The position numbers and the translations under genes were made by a program. The notes beneath the pieces were generated by a model, which saw nothing but the letters and a program-made list of their open reading frames with translations, searched no databases and was not told the DNA's origin. This document shows, piece after piece, positions 58,661 to 64,000 of a DNA stretch of 64,000 bases; the stretch's first letter is position 1; each line of letters begins with the position of its first letter. Source of the DNA: Hymenobacter metallilatus (lineage in GTDB: Bacteria > Bacteroidota > Bacteroidia > Cytophagales > Hymenobacteraceae); contig NZ_RWIS01000009.1 of NCBI RefSeq assembly GCF_003944705.1, forward strand, positions 170,681-234,680. The letters are read 5' to 3'.

Positions 58661-59051
58661 TCGTAAAGTCGATGGTGGCAATTTTCAGACTGCCGCCCGC
58701 CTGCTTCATTTTCACGAACATGCGGTAAGCGCCGTCCTTGCCGGCATATTTGCCCACGGCATAGGGCGTTCCTTCGTTGCTGCCGCCGTAGTGAATAAAA
58801 TCGAACGAAGCCGGGGAGTGTTTAGCGAAGAAGTCCTTCATCACAAACTCGGCCTGGGTGGCGCTGTAGCTCTGCTTGTCACCATCAAAGCTCAGCTCCA
58901 CGGTAGGGGCAAAATACTGCGCCAAATCCCGGGAAGAGGAACTCCGGATAGCGGTGCGCACGGGCCCAAAAGCCTCGCCCTGGGCCAGAGCCCCGGCCGT
59001 GAGCAGCAAGCTGCACACCAGCGTCAGGGCCAAAAAGAAAGTACGTTTCAT
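58653..59051 (-). CDS. Secreted DUF4783 protein
   Basis: 132 residues. Signal peptide (1-23, ending AGALAQ); a cystatin/NTF2-like domain with SSSRDLAQYFAPTVELSFDG, SATQAEFVMKDFFAKHSPAS, GTPYAVGKYAGKDGAYRMFV and LKIATIDFTKE. Members are small secreted Bacteroidota proteins next to nadC; function unknown. The gene is upstream of nadC on the same strand. Confidence 0.88.
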   Translation of the reverse strand: MKRTFFLALTLVCSLLLTAGALAQGEAFGPVRTAIRSSSSRDLAQYFAPTVELSFDGDKQSYSATQAEFVMKDFFAKHSPASFDFIHYGGSNEGTPYAVGKYAGKDGAYRMFVKMKQAGGSLKIATIDFTKE

Positions 59052-59183
59052 ACTAACGGTAAGGGTTCTTCATGCGAAGTGCTAAAATGATGCCAAGCTG
59101 ACCCATAGCCGGGCCGCTTCGCCGGACTGGCATTTCTACGCCACCAAGTTAGGCAAAACGCGGGCGTTTCGCCCGGGCTGGCC

Positions 59184-59191
59184 TATCTTTG
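59184..59191 (+). promoter_or_regulatory. -7 element (TATCTTTG) of gpmI
   Basis: An exact TAnnTTTG match ending five bases before the ATG at 59197, so the mRNA would be nearly leaderless. No clear -33. Confidence 0.5.
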
Positions 59192-59196
59192 CCCCC

Positions 59197-60744
59197 ATGA
59201 ACAAACAGGTATTGCTGGTAATTCTGGACGGCTGGGGGCTGGCGCAGAATAAAGAGGTTTCGGCTATTGATCAGGCACGTACGCCGTTTGTCGATTCGCT
59301 GTTTCAGCGCTTCCCGCACAGCAAGCTGCAGGCTTCCGGCGAAGCCGTGGGTCTGCCCGATGGGCAAATGGGCAACTCCGAGGTAGGCCACATGAACATT
59401 GGGGCCGGCCGCGTGGTGTACCAGGATCTGGTGCGCATCAACAAAGCTATCCGGGAGCGGAAGCTGGGTACGATGCCGGCGCTGCTGAAAGCTTTTGAGT
59501 ACGCCCGCCTCAATAACAAGCCGGTACATCTGATGGGCCTGCTCTCCGACGGGGGCGTGCATTCCCACATCGAGCACCTGAAAGCCCTGTGCACTATTGC
59601 CCACGACCAGGACGTGCATAACGTGTTCATCCATGCCTTTACCGATGGCCGCGACACCGACCCCAAGGGTGGCGTAAGCTACGTGAACGACCTGGAGCAG
59701 CACCTGCAGCGTGGCGCCAGCGGCCGCATTGCCTCCATTGTAGGCCGTTATTATGCCATGGACCGGGACAACCGCTGGGAGCGGGTAAAGCTGGCCTACG
59801 ACCTGCTGGTGAACGGTAAGGGTGCCCCCTCCCAGAACCTGATTCAGAGTATGCTCGACCTGTATAAGGATGGGGTGACGGATGAGTTCCTGAAACCCAT
59901 AGTGAAAACCGGGGCCGACGGGCAGCCGCTGGCTACCATCCAGGAGGGCGACGTGGTGCTGTGCTTTAACTTCCGCACCGACCGGGGCCGGGAAATTACG
60001 CAGGCACTTACCCAGCAGGATTTCCACGCCTTCGAAATGCACCGCCTGAACCTGCACTACCTCACCATGACCAACTACGACGCCACCTTTACCGGCGTCA
60101 CGCCCATCTTCGAGAAGGATAACCTCGAAGAAACCCTGGGTGAGGTGCTGGCCGCCCACGGCAAAACCCAGATCCGCATTGCCGAAACCGAGAAGTATCC
60201 GCACGTTACGTTCTTCTTCTCGGGGGGGCGGGAGGTGGAGTTTGGCGGGGAGAAGCGCATTATGCGTAACTCGCCCAAGGTAGCCACCTACGACCTACAG
60301 CCCGAAATGAGCGCCTACGAGCTGCGCGACGCGCTGGTGCCGGAGCTACAGGCCAAAACCACCGACTTTGTGGTGCTCAACTTCGCCAATACCGATATGG
60401 TAGGCCACACCGGGGTGTTTGAGGCCGCCGTGAAGGCCGCCGAAGCCGTGGATGAATGCACCAAAGGAGTGGTGGAGGCCGCCCTGGCCGCCGACTATGC
60501 CTGCATCATCATTGCCGACCACGGCAACGCTGACATGATGATTAATCCCGACGGCTCGCCCAACACGGCCCACACCACCAACCTGGTGCCCTGCATTCTG
60601 GCCAGCAACGACTACCAGGGTGCCGTGGCCGATGGCAAGCTGGGCGACATTGCACCCACGGTGCTGGAGCTGATGGGCCTGCCGCAACCCGAAGCCATGA
60701 GCGGGCAGAGCCTGCTCCGTCCGGAAACCGCGCCGAATGCATAA
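59197..60744 (+). CDS. gpmI: 2,3-bisphosphoglycerate-independent phosphoglycerate mutase GpmI
   Basis: 515 residues. It interconverts 3- and 2-phosphoglycerate using two Mn2+ ions. The phosphatase domain shows LVILDGWGLAQNKEVSAIDQ (6-25), the nucleophile Ser in MGNSEVGHMNIGAGR (about 60-75), VHLMGLLSDGGVHSHIEHL and HAFTDGRDTDP; the C-terminal metal site shows NFANTDMVGHTG and IIADHGNADMM. The family length is 510-520. The stop overlaps the next gene by eight bases. Confidence 0.97.
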   Translation: MNKQVLLVILDGWGLAQNKEVSAIDQARTPFVDSLFQRFPHSKLQASGEAVGLPDGQMGNSEVGHMNIGAGRVVYQDLVRINKAIRERKLGTMPALLKAFEYARLNNKPVHLMGLLSDGGVHSHIEHLKALCTIAHDQDVHNVFIHAFTDGRDTDPKGGVSYVNDLEQHLQRGASGRIASIVGRYYAMDRDNRWERVKLAYDLLVNGKGAPSQNLIQSMLDLYKDGVTDEFLKPIVKTGADGQPLATIQEGDVVLCFNFRTDRGREITQALTQQDFHAFEMHRLNLHYLTMTNYDATFTGVTPIFEKDNLEETLGEVLAAHGKTQIRIAETEKYPHVTFFFSGGREVEFGGEKRIMRNSPKVATYDLQPEMSAYELRDALVPELQAKTTDFVVLNFANTDMVGHTGVFEAAVKAAEAVDECTKGVVEAALAADYACIIIADHGNADMMINPDGSPNTAHTTNLVPCILASNDYQGAVADGKLGDIAPTVLELMGLPQPEAMSGQSLLRPETAPNA

Positions 60745-61318
60745 GTACGCGCCCGTTGTGCTAAGTGGGCTGCTAGGCCTGGCCGCCTGCGGCCCCGGCG
60801 ACACGGCCACGGTACGCCCCAACCCGGCCAACCGCAAGCCCGCTTACTTTAACCTGCTGGGCTTTCTGGAGCAGCAAAGCACCCTATTAAACCAACAGCA
60901 GCCAGATCTGGAAAAGCAGGTATTGCTGCGCGACGGAAAACGGGAAACTACCCGCGTCCGGAAAACCGACTGGACCAAGGAACTGCAGATTTTCCAGCAG
61001 GCCGATATCAACAAGCCTGCCCTGCGTGGCCTGTATGCCGTCAACTCTACTACCCTGCCATCCGGCCTGGTCCAGCGCACTTACCGCCGCCAATCCGGCA
61101 CCGACCACCCGGTGGAAGAGCTTACCGTAGTTAGCCAGGATGCTGTGGTACACGATGTCACTGCCAAGGTAGCTCAGAATAACCCGCTGGTATACTCGGC
61201 CAAAACGCTGGAGCTGCATTGCCAGAATGGCCGGTTAGTGAACTACTCGGTAAACGGCGTGCAGAAGTTGGTTTTGTTTGATTCCGTGCGGTACGCGGTG
61301 CGGGCACAGGTGCAGTAG
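60737..61318 (+). CDS. Hypothetical lipoprotein overlapping gpmI
   Basis: 193 residues. Lipobox LLGLAACG (Cys18). The mature part contains AYFNLLGFLEQQSTLLNQQQ, KTDWTKELQIFQQADINKPA, LVQRTYRRQSGTD and VVHDVTAKVAQNNPLVYSAK. It reads like a small Bacteroidota lipoprotein family linked to cell-envelope or cytochrome assembly, but I cannot name it. The ATG lies inside the gpmI end (8-base overlap), which implies translational coupling. Confidence 0.72.
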   Translation: MHKYAPVVLSGLLGLAACGPGDTATVRPNPANRKPAYFNLLGFLEQQSTLLNQQQPDLEKQVLLRDGKRETTRVRKTDWTKELQIFQQADINKPALRGLYAVNSTTLPSGLVQRTYRRQSGTDHPVEELTVVSQDAVVHDVTAKVAQNNPLVYSAKTLELHCQNGRLVNYSVNGVQKLVLFDSVRYAVRAQVQ

Positions 61319-61375
61319 CTCGGCTGCAGGTGCTGCAACACGGGCCTGATGCGCCCCATGCTCACCATGAGAGCA

Positions 61376-61954
61376 TCAGTCCACGTAAGGCTCCACGTGC
61401 ACTGTGCTCAGGCGGCCCCCCTGGTACACCACCGACACGTAATTGGTGCGCTCCGAGTCACCGATGCGCACCTTGTCGATGGTAGTGGCGGCGGGGCGGT
61501 GGGCTTTGGCCAGGCGGGTGCGCAGGCGGCGGCCGTAAGCCGGCTGAAAATTTACCACTACTGCATCCCGCAACAAGTCCTTTTCCGGAGCCCGGTAGAA
61601 CTCAAATACATTGCCCTGGTGGCGCACCAGCAGGATGGTATCAATCTGGTTGGCCTCGTAAAGGTTGCGGTAGGGTGTGCGGGCTGTTATCCGACCACCG
61701 CTCCGGATTAGCTGCTGCACCGTGGGCTCCTCCCCAAATGGCTGTCCGGCCAACGAGTCGTTGGTGAGCCGCACTACGCGGGTAACCAGCGGCGGAGCCA
61801 CGGGCCGGAGCGCCCGGGAAGCCTGGGCAGCCGGTTTACGGCCAGAAGTTTTACCAGCCTCCGGACCTGAACCGGGCACAGCCAGCCACCCGGCCACGTA
61901 CAATAACGCGGCAGCGGCGGCTTTTCCGGTAAAAATCAGGAGGGCGGCGTACAT
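61376..61954 (-). CDS. Hypothetical membrane-anchored protein, 192 residues
   Basis: A single N-terminal hydrophobic segment (6-26, LIFTGKAAAAALLYVAGWL) followed by an Ala/Pro/Arg-rich linker (about 30-60) and a beta-rich domain (about 65-190: VVRLTNDSLAGQPFGEEPTV, IDTILLVRHQGNVFEFYR, VVVNFQPAYGRRLRTRLA, NYVSVVYQGGRLSTVHVEPY). No family recognised; convergent with the lipoprotein gene. Confidence 0.7.
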   Translation of the reverse strand: MYAALLIFTGKAAAAALLYVAGWLAVPGSGPEAGKTSGRKPAAQASRALRPVAPPLVTRVVRLTNDSLAGQPFGEEPTVQQLIRSGGRITARTPYRNLYEANQIDTILLVRHQGNVFEFYRAPEKDLLRDAVVVNFQPAYGRRLRTRLAKAHRPAATTIDKVRIGDSERTNYVSVVYQGGRLSTVHVEPYVD

Positions 61955-62052
61955 GCTGGCTTTTTTCAGCGCTATACGCGAAAGTCGGGCCAGCGGCTTG
62001 TTCCTGCCGCAATATTTCGCTCAGTACGTGGCGGTTGCCGGTTCAAGCTGGC

Positions 62053-62475
62053 CTATCGGCCCATCAATGTGGCCACCACCCAGCGGCGGCCGCCGTGGTT
62101 GCGGTGCTCCCCCAGGTAAATGCCCTGCCAGGTGCCCAGCGCCAGCTCGCCCTTACTAATCGGAATGCTCACGGCATGGCCCAGCAGGCTGGCCTTCAGA
62201 TGGGCCGGCATATCGTCGGGGCCCTCCAGGGTATGCCGGAAGTAGGCAGCATTTTCGGGAGCCAGCCGGTTAAAAAACTGCTCAAAATCGTGGCGTACCG
62301 TAGGGTCAGCGTTTTCGTTGATGCTCAGGCTGGCGGAGGTATGCTGGATAAAGAACTGCGCCGTACCCACCTGAATCTGCTCCAGCTCCGGCAGCTCGGC
62401 CACCAGCAAATCGGTAATCAAATGAAAGCCCCGGCTCACGGCTGGCAGCCGCAGCCGCTTCTGAACGAAGTGCAT
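62053..62475 (-). CDS. yjbQ: YjbQ family protein (UPF0047)
   Basis: 140 residues from the ATG at 62475. Landmarks are GFHLITDLLVAELPELEQIQ, FIQHTSASLSINENADPTVR (about 50-69, with the conserved HTSASL) and LEGPDDMPAHLKASLLGHAV, then LALGTWQGIYLGEHRNHGG-type LGTWQGIYLGEHRNH. Some family members have thiamine-phosphate synthase activity in vitro; the physiological role is unresolved. A longer upstream frame overlaps a REP-like half repeat and is rejected. Confidence 0.92.
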   Translation of the reverse strand: MHFVQKRLRLPAVSRGFHLITDLLVAELPELEQIQVGTAQFFIQHTSASLSINENADPTVRHDFEQFFNRLAPENAAYFRHTLEGPDDMPAHLKASLLGHAVSIPISKGELALGTWQGIYLGEHRNHGGRRWVVATLMGR

Positions 62476-62532
62476 AGCAAAAAAGTGATTAGATGGTAGA
62501 GTAATATAGTGGGACGAAATGTGATGAAAACT

Positions 62533-62560
62533 GTCATTCTGAGCGCAGGACTTTACCATC
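62533..62560. repeat. Half copy of the GTCATTCTGAGC REP-like element
   Basis: GTCATTCTGAGCGCAGGACT matches the left end of the elements at 36740 and 47434; the complementary half is missing here. Confidence 0.6.
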
Positions 62561-62728
62561 AAAATAACTTGTCCTATAGTAACCTTTTTCCATAACAGGT
62601 CTAACTTGCTCTCATTATTTCCGTTCCTGCCTGCTTCTGGGCCTTCTATTTACACTCCTATTGCTCTTTGATGATCTGCTATCAGCATAGCAGAAAAAGT
62701 ACTCTGCTCTTTTATCGTACTCGCTTTT

Positions 62729-63889
62729 ATGCTTACCTCATTTCGTTTACCCGCCGCTGCGGCGGTTCTGAGTGTATTTTTCCTACTAGCTGTCCTTCTA
62801 GCCGGCTGCACGAAAGAGCAAGACCAACCCACTCCCGCCTCATCACTCTCCGTCACGGAGGCCAGTGACTGGTACAAAAGTATCCATCCCGCCCAACCGG
62901 CTACGATACGGACTTCGGCCTACTCGCAGCGGAAGGATTCTTCCTCGGCGACCCTTAACTGGTCGAAAGCCTTTTCCCTTTCTCAGGATGGGCAGTCGTT
63001 GGTGCTGGTACCTTATCAAGGCGACCACGCGCTGTTCGCCCGTTCCGCCGTGAAAGGCGTACGGTATCTGATTGTAACTAAAAAAGCAACGATATTCGAC
63101 GGGGTAACGATAGAGATTCTGCTGAAGCCTACTGCAGCAGGTCTTGACACGCTCAGCCTGCTCACGGACTTATATCGTAGCTACTCTCAGAAGAATTCGC
63201 GTGTACCGCTGGCGGGGGAAGGGGCCGTCCTGTTTTACAACCAGGAGTATCATTTCCTGACTGGCCACTTCTTCACCCACGCAGGTGTACTGAAGAAGTC
63301 TATTCGGTTGATGTTTCAACCACGGCAGGCGAGTGCTGACCAATTTGGCCCCTCCAATAGAATGGACTTCGTGCCAGAAGTCGGCAAATGCTATGACTGG
63401 TACACACCCGATGGCGAATACATTACAACAACTGGAGATTGTGACGGCGGTATTGGTGGGAATGGAGGATATGCACCACCCATTTACACCGGTGGTGGGG
63501 GACCTGGTAGCCAGACCCCCGGTTCTGGTTCCAGTAGCCCTCACGGCCCTAGTGGTTGGGGAGGTAGTGACCCTCCCAGTCCCAAAATGGTTTCTAGAAT
63601 GCCAACTTCAATGCCAATTCAAGTCGGTGGCGGTTGCGTGCCCGCCTCTCTAGCCATAATCAAATCGTCTCTATGCGCCGGAAGCTTTAGCCAAAACCAA
63701 AATGATATTGCTTTATATGGAAGTCAACAGTATGGCATATTTTTCATGAATGATGGTGTTCCCTTAGAAGATATGGGCAGTTTCGTCGGTCATTTCTTCA
63801 ACGTAAATATCCTTGTTCCTGCCGGCAACTTTATTGGAGCTATTAATAATGGCTATCCAATATTAATAGATGTTTTGGCGGTGGTCTAA
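62729..63889 (+). CDS. Lipoprotein with C39-like papain-fold peptidase domain, probably truncated
   Basis: 386 residues. Signal with lipobox VLLAGC (Cys27). A middle beta-rich part (about 45-210, with VSVTEASDWYKS-like SLSVTEASDWYKSIHP) is followed by a Gly/Ser/Pro-rich linker (about 240-295, GGGGPGSQTPGSGSSSPHGP). A C-terminal segment resembling the start of a C39/papain-like domain (GGGCVPASLAIIKSSL, with candidate catalytic Cys) continues to NNGYPILIDV, where the family usually continues to a catalytic His. The His region is absent: the frame ends at 63889, next to an IS1-like element. It is therefore judged to be cut by the insertion. Confidence 0.72.
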   Translation: MLTSFRLPAAAAVLSVFFLLAVLLAGCTKEQDQPTPASSLSVTEASDWYKSIHPAQPATIRTSAYSQRKDSSSATLNWSKAFSLSQDGQSLVLVPYQGDHALFARSAVKGVRYLIVTKKATIFDGVTIEILLKPTAAGLDTLSLLTDLYRSYSQKNSRVPLAGEGAVLFYNQEYHFLTGHFFTHAGVLKKSIRLMFQPRQASADQFGPSNRMDFVPEVGKCYDWYTPDGEYITTTGDCDGGIGGNGGYAPPIYTGGGGPGSQTPGSGSSSPHGPSGWGGSDPPSPKMVSRMPTSMPIQVGGGCVPASLAIIKSSLCAGSFSQNQNDIALYGSQQYGIFFMNDGVPLEDMGSFVGHFFNVNILVPAGNFIGAINNGYPILIDVLAVV

Positions 63890-64000
63890 ATCGTGGTTTT
63901 GCTATCTTGTGTGATGCTACAGACTACCCTTACCTGTGCTAAATGTGGGAGCACAGCCTTGCGCAAAAATGGGCATAGCCACGGCCACGCCAAGTATTTG
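63880..64000 (+). mobile_element. IS1-family insertion sequence, left end (continues outside window)
   Basis: It holds the 5' part of an IS1-type transposase reading frame (see next entry). The candidate left end starts at GGTGGTCTAAATCGTGG (63880), coinciding with the point where the upstream C39-like protein loses its expected sequence. The terminal repeat cannot be confirmed because the right end is outside the window. Confidence 0.65.
63914..64000 (+). CDS. IS1-family transposase (partial, 3' end outside window)
   Basis: 29 residues are visible. The zinc-ribbon start MLQTTLTCAKCGSTALRKNG, then HSHGHAKYL, matches the InsA-type N-terminus (CxxC, later CxxC) of IS1 transposases. Only the first Cys pair is in view. 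The frame is still open at base 64000. Confidence 0.72.
   Translation, partial: MLQTTLTCAKCGSTALRKNGHSHGHAKYL

Overview
The window reads as the chromosome of a high-GC member of the Bacteroidota, most like Hymenobacter and its relatives (Cytophagales). The signs are an archaeal/eukaryotic-type prolyl-tRNA synthetase, FloA, OmpA proteins with PD40 or thrombospondin type 3 repeats, TonB-plug-like modules beside a BlaI/M56 pair, several Bacteroidota-restricted DUF families, promoters of the TTTG / TAnnTTTG type, and starts without Shine-Dalgarno sequences. No rRNA, tRNA or CRISPR array was seen. The genus is an inference from gene content and style.

Layout. 0-9.4 kb: a Gly/Tyr-rich lipoprotein cut by the window edge, proS, an NfeD protein and floA (membrane microdomain pair), a PD40-OmpA protein, a 2-oxoglutarate/Fe(II) oxygenase and chrA. 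9.5-16.2 kb: a minus-strand nucleotide-sugar cluster (rmlA, a four-helix-bundle gene, wbpP-like, rmlB, galE, wbpO-like, a WbpD-like acetyltransferase) that could supply dTDP-4-keto-6-deoxyglucose, UDP-Gal/GalNAc and UDP-GalNAcA for a surface polysaccharide; no glycosyltransferases are in view. 16.3-24.9 kb: prmC, ribD, rpmA/rplU, then nrdB and nrdA (class Ia ribonucleotide reductase) separated by two unrelated small genes, with a cluster of DnaA boxes in the rplU/nrdB divergent region. 25.0-26.5 kb: an AT-richer island of two unknown secreted proteins interleaved with three copies of a structured repeat of about 148 bp. 26.6-34.2 kb: small secreted proteins, a TPM-domain protein, an MFS exporter, and a BlaI/M56 system followed by plug-like modules. 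34.5-39.0 kb: tandem M13 metallopeptidase lipoproteins. 39.1-44.8 kb: an Old Yellow Enzyme, a pirin remnant, an Rrf2 regulator with two matching operators, a short HlyD-like protein, an acyl carrier protein, GNAT and PPK2. 44.9-64 kb: mixed housekeeping and envelope genes (OafA-type acyltransferase, Hsp20, GH25 lysozyme, RlpA, CbpA/CbpM, TSP3-OmpA, a thioredoxin-fold protein, ZIP transporter, nadC, gpmI, YjbQ), ending in a C39-like lipoprotein that appears to be interrupted by an IS1-family element.

Most notable non-coding signals: (1) the three-copy structured repeat with four hairpins, most with three-base loops; (2) at least ten intergenic inverted repeats in which each locus is built from its own short word, repeated degenerately in both arms, one pair enclosing a whole gene; (3) paired inverted DnaA boxes near nrdB; (4) duplicated Rrf2 operators; (5) a GTCATnCTGAGC REP-like element between the M13 paralogues. 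Among proteins, three dispersed paralogues of an uncharacterised single-domain family (CRxWLxDxRRR motif) and tandem TonB-plug-like modules, one just past a stop codon in the same frame, stand out.
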